Positions 40,293 to 51,157 of a stretch of DNA of 64,000 nt are shown here, in pieces. How positions within the stretch are numbered: the first letter of the stretch is position 1; every line of letters begins with the position of its first letter. The notes under the pieces are model-generated. The model did no database searches and was not told the DNA's origin. It saw only the letters and a list, made by a program, of their open reading frames with translations. The position numbers and the translations under genes were made by a program. The stretch is from the NCBI RefSeq assembly GCF_014851765.1, contig NZ_JACVAI010000003.1:248001-312000 (forward strand). Reading direction: 5' to 3'. This DNA comes from Pseudomonas sp. PDM04. GTDB lineage: Bacteria; Pseudomonadota; Gammaproteobacteria; Pseudomonadales; Pseudomonadaceae.

Positions 40293-41511
40293 AGCTATCC
40301 ACCTGGCGCTCGGCTTCCTTCAGGCGAGCAAGGGCCTTGTCCAGCAATTCGGCGGGGGTGTCGGTGCGTCGCTGCAGTTTGCTGACATCGGCGCGCGCGT
40401 AGGCCAATTCGGTTTTCAATTGTCGAAGCCGGTTGTCGATGGGGCGCTTTTCGATGCGCACCAGATCCGGTATCGGCTGGTCGCTGGCGTCTTCCGTCGC
40501 ATGCAGGGCTTTTTCGGCCTCGGCGAGGGCGCGTTCCAGGACTTCGATCTGTTCGGCGGGCGCATCGCTGGCTTGCGCTTTCTTGAGTTCGGCGCGGCGG
40601 GTGGCCAGCTGGATTTTTGCCCGCTTCAATTCGGCATCCTTGGCTGGCGCTGGCGCTGGCGCTGGCGCTTCGATTTTCGGCGTTGACGGCAGGCTGGTCT
40701 CCAATTGCAACAGGGTGTGCTCTGCGGCCTCGAACTGCTGTTGCAGAATGATCAGTTGCGACTGTTGTTCGAACGTCGGCGGATGCCCGAACGCCTTGAG
40801 CGATTTGTTCAGTTGCGTGCGGCTCATCGCCAGATCGATCCTGGCTTTTTTCAAGGCCGCGTCGGCATTCGCCGCTTTTTGTGCGCGGACCCTTTCCAGC
40901 GCCGCCTGAACCGGATTGAGTGCCGGTACATCGACCGGCTGAGTCACACGATTTGCCCGGGCCTGACGCTCGGCGAGTTTTTGCTCTTCCTCGCGCTGCA
41001 GGCGGGCGTTGCGCCGTTCGAAGCGCTGGCGAGCGTGGTCGCGTTTGGCGGCCCGCGCCTGTTGCGCTTCAGGGCTGAAGGCCAGGCCTCCCACGATCGG
41101 TATCACGGTGGTCGCCGGCAACGGACGCATTTCGATGCAGTCCACAGGGCAGGGGGCCACGCACAGGTCGCAGCCGGTGCATTCGTCGACGATCACCGTG
41201 TGCATCCATTTGGCCGCGCCGACGATGGCGTCGACCGGGCAGGCCTGGATGCACTTGGTGCAGCCAATGCACTCGGCCTCGCGGATATAGGCTATTTGCG
41301 CCGGGGCCGGGCCGCGACTGACGTCCAGTTCCAGCACAGGGACTTTCAGCAGTTCAGCCAGGGCCGAAATGGTTTCGCTGCCGCCGGGCGGGCACTTGTT
41401 GATCGGCTCGCCCGAGGCAATACCCTCGGCGTAGGGCTTGCATCCGGCGTGCCCACATTTGCCGCACTGGGTCTGCGGCAGCAGGGCGTCGATGCGTTGA
41501 ATCAGACTCAT
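40279..41511 (-). CDS. rnfB: RnfB-like ferredoxin subunit with long coiled-coil tail
   Basis: This protein is 410 residues, about twice the normal RnfB. It begins directly at the 4Fe-4S domain ([15 protein letters not shown]... NKCPPGG) and then has two ferredoxin clusters ([12 protein letters not shown] and [12 protein letters not shown]). The usual N-terminal membrane helix is missing and cannot be hidden upstream, because the start overlaps the rnfA stop. Residues 150-410 form a charged Ala/Lys/Glu-rich helical tail with repeats such as [14 protein letters not shown] and [14 protein letters not shown] and an AP-rich linker. The tail resembles the C-terminal extension of RnfC, whose gene is absent. 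Confidence 0.82.
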   Translation of the reverse strand: MSLIQRIDALLPQTQCGKCGHAGCKPYAEGIASGEPINKCPPGGSETISALAELLKVPVLELDVSRGPAPAQIAYIREAECIGCTKCIQACPVDAIVGAAKWMHTVIVDECTGCDLCVAPCPVDCIEMRPLPATTVIPIVGGLAFSPEAQQARAAKRDHARQRFERRNARLQREEEQKLAERQARANRVTQPVDVPALNPVQAALERVRAQKAANADAALKKARIDLAMSRTQLNKSLKAFGHPPTFEQQSQLIILQQQFEAAEHTLLQLETSLPSTPKIEAPAPAPAPAKDAELKRAKIQLATRRAELKKAQASDAPAEQIEVLERALAEAEKALHATEDASDQPIPDLVRIEKRPIDNRLRQLKTELAYARADVSKLQRRTDTPAELLDKALARLKEAERQVDSYVAP

Positions 41512-42077
41512 GTTTTGATCAGTCCGTTGAATCCGAGAAAAGCCACCGCGATCAATCCGGCGCCGATCAGGTCGATTGGCAAGCCGCGAAAAGGCAGCGG
41601 AACATCGTTATCGAGGGTGCGCTGGCGCAAGTCGCAGAACAGACTCAGCACCAGCCAGAAACCCAGCCCGGCGCCAATACTCAGGGCCGTGGCGTAAATA
41701 ATGCCGTGGTTGTCACGGCTGCCGATCAGTGCCAGCCCCAACACGCCGGCATTACCGAGCAGCAGCGGCCAGAGACCGTCGAACGGCAACGTCGAAAACA
41801 CTTTCGCCAATACCTTCAGCAGCGGCGCGATCAGCAGCACGCTCAGGGGCAAAAACACGAACAACCGCAGCGAGTTCAGCCCTAGCGGCACCAACAGGCC
41901 AAAGTAGAGCGCATGGCCAAGCCCACCGACGATCAACATCAGGCAGGTCGTGGCAATCCCCAATGCATGGACCCGGCGTCGTTCGCTCGCCAGCAGCGAA
42001 TCGACGCCCAACGACCAGTGCAACACGAAGTTGTTGATCAGGGCGGTGCTGATGAGTGTCAGAACAATCTCGGTCAT
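41508..42077 (-). CDS. rnfA: RnfA-like membrane subunit
   Basis: This 189-residue protein has six predicted helices and normal RnfA length. It retains [10 protein letters not shown] and the C-terminal [22 protein letters not shown]. The two Cys that hold the RnfA/RnfE 2Fe-2S cluster in RsxA are replaced: Asp26 at the LGLCP position and Ala110 at the TTNC position. It is the first gene of the operon rnfA-rnfB-rnfD-rnfG-rnfE-nth. Confidence 0.85.
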   Translation of the reverse strand: MTEIVLTLISTALINNFVLHWSLGVDSLLASERRRVHALGIATTCLMLIVGGLGHALYFGLLVPLGLNSLRLFVFLPLSVLLIAPLLKVLAKVFSTLPFDGLWPLLLGNAGVLGLALIGSRDNHGIIYATALSIGAGLGFWLVLSLFCDLRQRTLDNDVPLPFRGLPIDLIGAGLIAVAFLGFNGLIKT

Positions 42078-42167
42078 GGTCGTGCCGGAAAAAGGAGGGC
42101 TTTTTAACGGGCTGGTCTAAAAAGCTTAGGCATTATCCGGCAAGGACGGAGGGTGGGCCAGATATGA

Positions 42168-42202
42168 AAATCCCACAGGCGCGCCAGGCACGACTGTGGG
42201 AT
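42168..42202 (-). terminator. Hairpin after metG
   Basis: ATCCCACAG and CTGTGGGAT form a stem 17 bases after the metG stop and are followed on the minus strand by TTTC. It is a plausible intrinsic terminator before rnfA. Confidence 0.6.
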
Positions 42203-42218
42203 CGGTCAGCACAAGAAC

Positions 42219-44270
42219 TTACTTGATGCGCTGGCCCGGCTTGGCGCCGCTGTCGGGGCTGAGCAGGTAGATTTCTTCACCGCCGGGGCCGGCTGCCATC
42301 ACCATGCCTTCGGAGATGCCGAACTTCATTTTCCGCGGCTTCAGGTTGGCGATCATCATGGTCAGGCGACCGTCAAGCTTGGACGGGTCCGGGTAGGCGC
42401 TCTTGATGCCGGAGAACACGTTGCGTTGTTCGTCGCCGATGTCGAGGGTCAGGCGCAGCAGCTTGTCGGCGCCTTCCACGGCTTCGGCCTTGACGATCAG
42501 CGCCACGCGCAGGTCAACCGCGGCAAAGGTGTCGAAGTCGATTTCCGGCGACAACGGGTCCTTGGCCAGCTCGCCATTGCCGGCCGGTGCGGCTTCGCCG
42601 GTGTCGGTCTGGCTGGCGGTCAGGTCTTCTTTCGAGGCGTCGGTCATGGCTTGTACTTTCACCGGATCGATTCGAGTCATCAGTGGCTTGAACTCGTTCA
42701 ACTGATGGTTGCCGAGCAGGGTCGCGTGATCATTCCAGGTCAGCGGCGCAACGTTGAGGAAAGCTTCGGCATCGGCGGCCAGCAGTGGCAGTACCGGCTT
42801 GAGGAAGATCACCAGCTGGCGGAACAGGTTGACGCCGGTGGCGCAGATGGCCTGGACTTCATCCTGCTTGCCTTCCTGTTTGTTCAGCGACCACGGGGCC
42901 TTGTCGGCGATCCAGGCGTTGGCGCGGTCGGCCAGGGCCATGATCTCGCGCATGGCGCGGGCGAAGTCACGGGCCTCATAGGCGTCGGCGATACCGGGTG
43001 CAGCAGCCAGGAAGGCTTCGGTCAGTTCCGGGGCCGCATTGCGGTCGACCATCAGGCCGGCATTGCCCTTGTGGATGAAACCGGCGCAACGGCTGGCGAT
43101 GTTGACGACTTTGCCGACCAGGTCGGAGTTGACCTTTTGCACGAAGTCATCGAGGTTCAGGTCCAGGTCGTCGACGCCGCGGCTCAGCTTGGCGGCGTAG
43201 TAGTAGCGCAGGTATTCCGGCGACAGGTGCTCCAGGTAAGTCCGGGCCTTGATGAAGGTGCCGCGGGACTTGGACATTTTCTGGCCGTTGACGGTCAGGT
43301 AACCGTGCACGTTGATCCCGGTCGGCTTGCGGTAACCCGCGCCTTCGAGCATCGCTGGCCAGAACAGGGCGTGGAAGTTGACGATGTCCTTGCCGATGAA
43401 ATGGTACAGCTCGGCGGTGGAGTCCTTGCCCCAGAACGCATCGAAGTCCAGCTCCGGCGTACGGTTGCAGAGGTTCTTGAAACTGGCCATGTAGCCGATC
43501 GGTGCATCCAGCCAGACGTAGAAATACTTGCCGGGTTCGTCCGGGATCTCGAAGCCGAAGTACGGCGCATCGCGGGAAATGTCCCACTGCTGCAGGCCGG
43601 CGTCCAGCCACTCGGCGATCTTGTTGGCCACGGCGTCCTGCAGGGTGCCGCTGCGGGTCCAGGTTTGCAGCATGTCCTGGAAGTCCGGCAACTTGAAGAA
43701 GAAGTGCTGGGAGTCCTTGAGCACCGGAGTGGCGCCGGAGATCGCCGACTTCGGGTCCTTCAGATCGGTGGGTGCATAGGTCGCGCCGCACTTTTCGCAG
43801 TTGTCGCCGTACTGGTCCTCGGTGCCGCATTTCGGGCAGGTGCCCTTGATGAAGCGGTCGGCCAGGAACATTTTCTTTTCCGGGTCGAAATACTGCGTGA
43901 TCGAGCGCGTGGCAATGTGCCCGGCGTCGCGCAGTTTCAGGTAGATCTGGCTCGACAGCTCACGGTTTTCTTCGGCGTGAGTGGAGTGGAAGTTGTCGAA
44001 GTCGACCAGGAAGTCGGCAAAGTCGGCGCTGTGTTCGGCCTGGACATTGGCGATCAGCTGTTCCGGGGTGATGCCTTCCTTTTCCGCGCGCAACATGATC
44101 GCCGAACCGTGGGCGTCGTCGGCGCAGACATAAATGCATTGGTTGCCGCGGTGCTTCTGGAAGCGCACCCACATATCGGTCTGGATGTATTCCAGCATGT
44201 GGCCAAGATGGATCGAACCATTGGCATAGGGCAGGGCGCTGGTGACGAGGATCTGGCGTGGCTCGGACAT
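42219..44270 (-). CDS. metG: Methionyl-tRNA synthetase
   Basis: This 683-residue class I synthetase of the MetG1 type has HLGH signature at residues 21-24 and KMSKS at about 334. A zinc knuckle is formed by [18 protein letters not shown], and a C-terminal tRNA-binding (EMAP-like) domain covers residues 580-683 ([15 protein letters not shown]). It charges tRNA-Met. It diverges from apbC across 185 bases. Confidence 0.97.
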   Translation of the reverse strand: MSEPRQILVTSALPYANGSIHLGHMLEYIQTDMWVRFQKHRGNQCIYVCADDAHGSAIMLRAEKEGITPEQLIANVQAEHSADFADFLVDFDNFHSTHAEENRELSSQIYLKLRDAGHIATRSITQYFDPEKKMFLADRFIKGTCPKCGTEDQYGDNCEKCGATYAPTDLKDPKSAISGATPVLKDSQHFFFKLPDFQDMLQTWTRSGTLQDAVANKIAEWLDAGLQQWDISRDAPYFGFEIPDEPGKYFYVWLDAPIGYMASFKNLCNRTPELDFDAFWGKDSTAELYHFIGKDIVNFHALFWPAMLEGAGYRKPTGINVHGYLTVNGQKMSKSRGTFIKARTYLEHLSPEYLRYYYAAKLSRGVDDLDLNLDDFVQKVNSDLVGKVVNIASRCAGFIHKGNAGLMVDRNAAPELTEAFLAAAPGIADAYEARDFARAMREIMALADRANAWIADKAPWSLNKQEGKQDEVQAICATGVNLFRQLVIFLKPVLPLLAADAEAFLNVAPLTWNDHATLLGNHQLNEFKPLMTRIDPVKVQAMTDASKEDLTASQTDTGEAAPAGNGELAKDPLSPEIDFDTFAAVDLRVALIVKAEAVEGADKLLRLTLDIGDEQRNVFSGIKSAYPDPSKLDGRLTMMIANLKPRKMKFGISEGMVMAAGPGGEEIYLLSPDSGAKPGQRIK

Positions 44271-44455
44271 GGGGCTCGGCTACTTGATGAAACGGAGGTC
44301 GGCCACTATAAAGCGCCGGCGACTATTTTTCACCCCCGGAACCGGACTCCGGGGACGGACAGCGCGCGTTCGTCACTTCCTGAAAGCATGCCGCGCGGAC
44401 GCCAGAACAGGTACGATACCCGCCTGATTTTCCAGTCTTGCTATTGGAGTTGCCC

Positions 44456-45550
44456 ATGAGCGCCGTCAATCGCGCAGCGGTGGAAGCCGTCCTTCGTCAA
44501 TACACCGACCCTTATTTGAACCAGGACCCGGTCAGCGCCGGGTGTGTGCGCAGCATCGACATCCAGGGTGACCGCGTCAGCGTCCAGCTGGCGTTGGGCT
44601 ACGCCGCCGGCCTGTTCAAGAGCGGCTGGTCGCAGATGCTGCAAATGGCCATCGAAGGCCTCGACGGCGTGGCCAGTGCCCGTGTCGAGATCACCAGCGT
44701 GATCGCCGCCCACAAGGCTCAGGCACAGATTCCGGGCCTGGCCAACGTCAAGAACGTGGTCGCCGTGGCCTCCGGCAAGGGCGGCGTGGGCAAGTCCACC
44801 ACCGCGGCCAACCTCGCGCTGGCCCTGGCTCGCGAAGGCGCCAGGGTGGGGATTCTGGATGCGGACATCTATGGTCCGAGCCAGGGCATCATGTTCGGCA
44901 TTGCCGAAGGCACCCGGCCGAAGATCAAGGATCAGAAATGGTTCGTGCCCATCGAGTCCCATGGTGTCGAAGTGATGTCGATGGCCTTCCTGACCGACGA
45001 CAACACGCCGATGGTCTGGCGCGGCCCGATGGTCTCCGGTGCACTGTTGCAACTGGTGACACAAACTGCCTGGGGCGATCTGGATTACCTGGTCATCGAC
45101 ATGCCGCCAGGCACCGGCGACATCCAGTTGACCCTGGCACAGAAAGTCCCGGTGGCCGGCGCGGTGATCGTTACCACCCCGCAGGACCTGGCGTTGCTGG
45201 ACGCGCGCAAAGGCGTGGAGATGTTCCGCAAGGTCAATATCCCGGTGCTGGGCGTGGTCGAGAACATGGCCGTGCACATCTGCTCCAACTGCGGGCATGC
45301 CGAGCACTTGTTCGGCGAGGGCGGCGGAGTGAAGCTGGCCGAGCAGTACGGCGTCGAGCTGTTGGCGTCGTTGCCGCTGTCGATGGTGATTCGCGAGCAG
45401 GCCGATGGCGGCAAGCCGACGGTGATCGCCGAGCCGGATAGCCAGATTGCCATGGTCTATCAGGAATTGGCCCGCCATGTCGGTGCGCGGATCGTGTTGC
45501 AGGAAGCCCTGTCGCCAGCCATGCCGAACATCAGCGTCAGCGACGATTGA
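44456..45550 (+). CDS. apbC: Iron-sulfur cluster carrier ApbC/Mrp
   Basis: This 364-residue Mrp/NBP35 ATPase has an N-terminal MIP18-like domain (residues 1-80) and a deviant Walker A SGKGGVGKST at residues 106-115. A CxxC pair in ICSNCGHAEH near residue 280 bridges a 4Fe-4S cluster in the dimer. It transfers clusters to apoproteins. The ATG has GGAG upstream; the longer frame is not needed. Confidence 0.94.
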   Translation: MSAVNRAAVEAVLRQYTDPYLNQDPVSAGCVRSIDIQGDRVSVQLALGYAAGLFKSGWSQMLQMAIEGLDGVASARVEITSVIAAHKAQAQIPGLANVKNVVAVASGKGGVGKSTTAANLALALAREGARVGILDADIYGPSQGIMFGIAEGTRPKIKDQKWFVPIESHGVEVMSMAFLTDDNTPMVWRGPMVSGALLQLVTQTAWGDLDYLVIDMPPGTGDIQLTLAQKVPVAGAVIVTTPQDLALLDARKGVEMFRKVNIPVLGVVENMAVHICSNCGHAEHLFGEGGGVKLAEQYGVELLASLPLSMVIREQADGGKPTVIAEPDSQIAMVYQELARHVGARIVLQEALSPAMPNISVSDD

Positions 45551-45575
45551 TCTTGACCGGTAAATGTTGAAAAAC

Positions 45576-45665
45576 GCTGGGAACGAGCCTGCTCGCGATG
45601 CGAATCAACATTCAACAACCGTGTTGAATGGACAATAGCCATCGCGAGCAGGCTCGCTCCCACAG
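45576..45665. repeat. REP doublet (REPIN)
   Basis: Inverted REP arms (GGAACGAGCCTGCTCGCGAT and ATCGCGAGCAGGCTCGCTCC) surround about 45 bases, between the convergent apbC and SDR genes. A nested AACA/TGTT repeat is in the loop. Confidence 0.88.
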
Positions 45666-45681
45666 GAAGCTGATGCAGGAT

Positions 45682-46440
45682 TCAGATGCGCAACCCGCCA
45701 TCCATCTCCAGGATCCGTCCGGTGTAGTAGTCGTTTTCGAAGATGTACGCCGCCGAATGGGCGATCTCCTGCGGTTTGCCCATGCGTTTGAGCGGAATCC
45801 CGGCGGTCATTTTCTCCAGCGCTTCGGGCTTCATCCCCAGGGTCATTTCGGTTTCGATGAACCCCGGCGCAATCCCCGCGACACGAATGCCGTAACGCGC
45901 CAGTTCCTTGGCCCAGGTCACGGTCGCCGCGGCGACACCGGCCTTGGCAGCGGAGTAGTTGGTCTGGCCGATGTTGCCGGCGCGGGAAATCGACGAGATG
46001 TTGATGATGGCGCCGCCGTTCTTCAGCTCGACCATTTTCGCAGCGACTTCACGGGTGCACAGGAACACGCCAGTGAGGTTGACGTCGATCACCGCCTGCC
46101 ATTGCGCCAGGCTCATTTTGCTCATCTCGCCGTCCTTGACCTTGAGCAGCAGGCCGTCACGCAGGATGCCGGCGTTGTTGATCAAGCCGTGGATCGCGCC
46201 GAAGTCTTCGGCCACCTGGGCAACCATGTGGGTCACCTGCTCTTCATTGGCGACGTTGCACAGGTAGGCGCGGGCTTCGACGCCCTTGGCCTTGCACGCG
46301 ACAACCGCCTCGTCGAGCTTTTCCTGGTTCAGGTCGACCAGGGCCAGCCGGGCGCCCTTGTCGGCGAAATACTCGGCCATGGAGCGGCCCAGACCCTGGC
46401 AACCGCCGGTGATAATGATTACTTTGTCAGTGAGTTGCAT
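45682..46440 (-). CDS. SDR family oxidoreductase (FabG-like)
   Basis: This 252-residue classical short-chain dehydrogenase has cofactor motif TGGCQGLG near the N-terminus, NNAG at about 90, catalytic Ser in ISSIS and the YSAAKAG motif. It reads like a 3-oxoacyl reductase, but no fatty acid genes are near. The start MQLTDKV is chosen; an ATG two codons upstream shares the GGGG ribosome binding site. NAD or NADP preference cannot be read with confidence. Confidence 0.88.
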   Translation of the reverse strand: MQLTDKVIIITGGCQGLGRSMAEYFADKGARLALVDLNQEKLDEAVVACKAKGVEARAYLCNVANEEQVTHMVAQVAEDFGAIHGLINNAGILRDGLLLKVKDGEMSKMSLAQWQAVIDVNLTGVFLCTREVAAKMVELKNGGAIINISSISRAGNIGQTNYSAAKAGVAAATVTWAKELARYGIRVAGIAPGFIETEMTLGMKPEALEKMTAGIPLKRMGKPQEIAHSAAYIFENDYYTGRILEMDGGLRI

Positions 46441-46604
46441 TGGCATGCCCCGGTAGCAGATGGAGTTGTTTTCCTTTCGAGCCTCTCTCGATCTGCACCC
46501 TGCCGTGGCCTGGCTGCACATGAGAATTTGCCTCGATGGCGCCCTGGAACTTTCACCCGGCGCCTGTCCGTTTTGTCGACGGATTCTTTATAAGGAGTCA
46601 TAAA

Positions 46605-47336
46605 TTGAGCGTTGAAGCGGCCAAGAATGCCCGAGAATTACTTCTCAAGGAATACCGCGGGGTGCTCTCAACGCACTCCAAAGCCATGCCTGGCTTCCCG
46701 TTCGGCTCCGTGGTGCCCTACTGCCTGGACGAGCAGGGCCGCCCGCTGATCCTGATCAGCCGCATCGCCCAGCACACGCACAATCTGCAGAAAGATCCGA
46801 AATGTTCGTTGTTCGTCGGCGAACGCGGTGCCGAGGATGTGCAGGCCGTCGGTCGCCTGACTTACCTTGCCGAGGCGCAGCAACTGCAGGATGCCGCCCA
46901 GATCGACAGCGCGGCCGAGCGCTACTATCGCTACTTCCCGGACTCGCAGAACTACCACAAGGCCCACGATTTCGACTTCTGGGTGCTCAACCCGGTGCGC
47001 CACCGTTACATCGGCGGTTTCGGCGCGATTCACTGGATCGATCAACTGACCCTGGCCAATCCGTTCGCGGGCAAGGCAGAAGTCAGCATGGTCGAGCACA
47101 TGAACGCCGATCACGCCAAGGCCATTGCCCACTATGTCGATCTGGCCGGCCTGCCGAAAAGCGAGCCGGCGCAACTGGCCGGCATCGACACCGAAGGCAT
47201 GCACCTGCGCATCGGGCAAGGGCTCTACTGGCTACCGTTCCAAGCACCATGTAATACGCCGACACAAGTGCGCGAAGCCTTGGTTTTCCTGGCTCACGCC
47301 GAGCAGTGGCCGAAAAATGCAGCGGTCGGCGCTTGA
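46605..47336 (+). CDS. HugZ family haem/PNPOx-like protein
   Basis: This 243-residue protein has a split-barrel pyridoxamine-oxidase-like domain (residues 10-150) and a C-terminal DUF2470 domain (MVEHMNADHAKAIAHYVDL). This architecture is that of HugZ, a haem oxygenase-like protein in some bacteria. The start is TTG, chosen because AAGGAG lies seven bases upstream and the longer frame has no support. Haem breakdown is possible but unproven here; many Pseudomonas homologues have no haem uptake genes nearby. Confidence 0.82.
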   Translation: MSVEAAKNARELLLKEYRGVLSTHSKAMPGFPFGSVVPYCLDEQGRPLILISRIAQHTHNLQKDPKCSLFVGERGAEDVQAVGRLTYLAEAQQLQDAAQIDSAAERYYRYFPDSQNYHKAHDFDFWVLNPVRHRYIGGFGAIHWIDQLTLANPFAGKAEVSMVEHMNADHAKAIAHYVDLAGLPKSEPAQLAGIDTEGMHLRIGQGLYWLPFQAPCNTPTQVREALVFLAHAEQWPKNAAVGA

Positions 47337-47402
47337 ATTCACGAATCGGTGACGTCATCTAGGGAAGACTGGCAAGGCATTCTTGCGTTGAGGAACCATT
47401 TG

Positions 47403-47879
47403 ATGCGCCCTTTTTTATTGCTCTTTGTACTGTTTCCGGTGTTGGAGCTGTTCGTATTCGTCAAGGTGAGCGGAGCGATCGGTTTTTTTCCGGCGCTGCT
47501 GCTGGTCATTCTCGGCTCGATGCTCGGCGTGTTCGTGCTGCGTATCGCCGGCCTGGCCACGGCGCTGCGTGCACGTGAAAGCCTGAACCGTGGCGAACTG
47601 CCGGCCCAGACCATGCTCGAGGGCCTGATGCTGGCGCTGGCAGGCGGCCTGCTGATCCTGCCGGGCTTCGTCACTGACGTGCTGGGCTTGATCCTGCTGC
47701 TGCCGTTCTCTCGCCGGTTGCTGGCCAACAAGATGCGTCAGCGCGCCGAAGAAGCGGCGGTCCGTCAGCGGGCCTTCGCCGATGACCTCCAGCCACGGGG
47801 CGGTCCTGCTCCGCGCGAGCCTCTGGGGCGTGAGCCGGAAGTGATCGAAGGCGAATTCGAACACCGTGACTCCAAGTAA
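47403..47879 (+). CDS. fxsA: FxsA family membrane protein
   Basis: This 158-residue inner-membrane protein has helices at the N-terminus (LLLFVLFPVLELFVFVKV) and at FFPALLLVILGSMLG and LALAGGLLILPGFV, plus a basic/acidic soluble tail. FxsA overproduction relieves phage F exclusion in E. coli; its normal role is unknown. GAGGAA lies before the ATG. It is commonly placed just upstream of groESL. Confidence 0.9.
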   Translation: MRPFLLLFVLFPVLELFVFVKVSGAIGFFPALLLVILGSMLGVFVLRIAGLATALRARESLNRGELPAQTMLEGLMLALAGGLLILPGFVTDVLGLILLLPFSRRLLANKMRQRAEEAAVRQRAFADDLQPRGGPAPREPLGREPEVIEGEFEHRDSK

Positions 47880-47892
47880 ATCGTTTCATCGG

Positions 47893-47925
47893 CACGGCAC
47901 CTTCGGGTGCCGTGTTCGTTTTCGG
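47893..47925 (+). terminator. fxsA terminator
   Basis: CACGGCACC-TTCG-GGTGCCGTG with a stable tetraloop is followed by TTCGTTTT. Confidence 0.8.
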
Positions 47926-47953
47926 GCCATCGATTAAAAAATTTCGTGTCCCG

Positions 47954-47984
47954 CCCTTGTAATAACCTTATGCGCCCTTATGTA
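47954..47984 (+). promoter_or_regulatory. Sigma-32 promoter of groESL
   Basis: CCCTTGTAA, 12 bases, CCCTTATGTA resembles the heat-shock consensus CTTGAA-N13-CCCCATNT. The start would be near 47990, giving a leader of about 135 bases. The -35 is good; the -10 is a weaker match. Confidence 0.6.
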
Positions 47985-48001
47985 ACGGTCACCGCAAGGT
48001 T

Positions 48002-48048
48002 TCTGGCAATTGCGCCAGACAGACTTCAGCGGTTCGCTTGTCGAACCG
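48002..48048 (+). other. Structured groES leader
   Basis: Two short hairpins (TCTGGC-AATTGC-GCCAGA and CGGTTCG-CTTGT-CGAACCG) lie in tandem in the predicted 5' leader. They could affect stability or temperature-dependent translation. No CIRCE element is present. Confidence 0.4.
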
Positions 48049-48126
48049 CACCCGGCACCGCCGGACTTTGTTAAACCCGCCGGGACTACACCGGCCGATG
48101 AAAACCACAATTAGGAGAGATCGACA

Positions 48127-48420
48127 ATGAAGCTTCGTCCTCTGCATGACCGCGTCGTCATCCGTCGCAGCGAAGAAGAAAAGAAAACCGCTGGCGGTAT
48201 CGTCCTGCCAGGTTCGGCTGCCGAAAAAGCCAACAGCGGCGAAATCCTCGCCGTCGGCAGCGGCCGCGTTCTGGACAACGGTGAAGTGCGTGCACTGTCC
48301 GTCAAAGTGGGCGACAAGGTTGTGTTTGGTCCTTACTCCGGCAGCAACACTGTGAAAGTCGACGGCGAAGACCTGCTGGTAATGAGCGAGAACGAAATCC
48401 TCGCTGTTATCGAAGGCTGA
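48127..48420 (+). CDS. groES: Co-chaperonin GroES
   Basis: This 97-residue protein begins [14 protein letters not shown] and has the mobile loop [15 protein letters not shown] and the [13 protein letters not shown] region. It forms the heptameric lid of GroEL. AGGAGAG precedes the ATG. It is separated from groEL by 49 bases in one operon. Confidence 0.97.
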   Translation: MKLRPLHDRVVIRRSEEEKKTAGGIVLPGSAAEKANSGEILAVGSGRVLDNGEVRALSVKVGDKVVFGPYSGSNTVKVDGEDLLVMSENEILAVIEG

Positions 48421-48457
48421 TTCCCCGCTCATTTTCCCGCTACTCCAAAGTATTTAA

Positions 48458-50116
<1,659 letters not shown>

Positions 50117-50136
50117 GCCAGCCTTACCCCGCACAG

Positions 50137-50171
50137 AAAAACCCCGCCTGCGAAAGCAGGCGGGGTTTTTT
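50137..50171. terminator. groEL terminator
   Basis: ACCCCGCCTG-CGAAAG-CAGGCGGGGT with T-run on one side and A-run on the other; it also lies past the convergent PAP2 gene and may serve both. Confidence 0.92.
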
Positions 50172-50195
50172 ATTGCCGCCGTTCCGATCAGCGTT

Positions 50196-50939
50196 TCAGG
50201 CGTTGGCGGGTGCGGCCTTGGTCACGGTTTCAACACGGGACGCCGGTCGGTACAAAATCCAGTAATACGACCCCAGGCAGATCAACCAGCAGAAAATCGC
50301 CGTCCACACGTTGTGCGAGAAAAAGTGCGCGCCTTGCATCATCCGGCTCACCGAAAACACCGTACCCAGTGCAAAGGCAAAGACGAAGGCCTGGCGGGCC
50401 AGGCGAGGACGACGGTCGCGCAGCACGAAGAACAATGCAAACAGGGTGAAGCCAGTGGCGGCGTGGCCACCGGGCCAGCAACGGCCGGGTTTGTCGGTAG
50501 GAGGGCGAGGGCTGAGCAATTCGCTGTATTTTTCGTGACCACCGAATTGCTCCAGGCTCCACGGACATTGCACTGCCGTCACCGCCTTGACCGGTGTGAC
50601 GAACGAAGTCGCCAGGCCCAGGGACAACACCAGGCAGCCCAGTTCGCGTTTGAACGGTTTCAGCCGGGCGATGAAAAAGGCGCCGACGAAGCCGAGAATG
50701 GCGAACACCGAAAAGGCAATGACCAGTTGCTTGGCGCGGTCATGCAGGATGTCTTCGAGGAAATAACTGTGGCGCCCGATAAAGTCGCCGACGGTCGGGT
50801 CGTAGAACAGCGTGGCCAGGTCCATGTCCAGGGACGTCAGTTCGAGCAGCAGCAGAATGATCGCCGCAATGAGGGGAACGCCCAGGCACACCCGGAAATC
50901 GAGCGGGCGAGAGGCGGGGCGGGCGGAGGTCGAAACCAT
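50196..50939 (-). CDS. PAP2 family membrane phosphatase
   Basis: This 247-residue protein has about six helices of the PAP2 superfamily. The lipid phosphatase motifs are variant: KAVTAVQCPW (C1, Cys in place of Arg), PGGHAATGF (C2), and SRMMQGAHFFSHNVW (C3, His where Asp is usual). It may act on lipid A, undecaprenyl or phospholipid phosphates at the inner membrane. AAGGA precedes the ATG. A perfect ColR-box match lies upstream, so it is likely in the ColRS regulon. It diverges from colR. Confidence 0.85.
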   Translation of the reverse strand: MVSTSARPASRPLDFRVCLGVPLIAAIILLLLELTSLDMDLATLFYDPTVGDFIGRHSYFLEDILHDRAKQLVIAFSVFAILGFVGAFFIARLKPFKRELGCLVLSLGLATSFVTPVKAVTAVQCPWSLEQFGGHEKYSELLSPRPPTDKPGRCWPGGHAATGFTLFALFFVLRDRRPRLARQAFVFAFALGTVFSVSRMMQGAHFFSHNVWTAIFCWLICLGSYYWILYRPASRVETVTKAAPANA

Positions 50940-51024
50940 GGCAGTTCCTTGGTCGGTCAATGTTCTGGAAAGCGCAGCCGCGCGGAGTGTGAGCTGACGG
51001 GTGTCGCCTGTTTGTGAACCGATG

Positions 51025-51040
51025 GTGAAAAAGTCGTTAA
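51025..51040 (-). promoter_or_regulatory. ColR box upstream of the PAP2 gene
   Basis: The minus strand reads TTAACGACTTTTTCAC, matching every position of the ColR consensus I recall for P. putida ((T/C)(T/C)NA(C/G)NN(T/C)TTTTTCAC). It lies about 85 bases before the PAP2 start, in the gap shared with colR. Confidence 0.7.
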
Positions 51041-51157
51041 GCGTCAAAAGGCTTGAAAAGGGGGCTTTTGCACTGCACGTGGTCCTAGCCCTGAGCCACA
51101 CTTGGCCTTAAGCTGCGCGGGCCAAGACGGCCGTTACTGTGTACGGAGAAGGTGCCC

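Noticed and set aside
42426..44459. A 677-residue frame antisense to metG
   Set aside because: metG is unmistakable; the antisense product has the low-complexity Val/Gly/Gln composition of a shadow frame.
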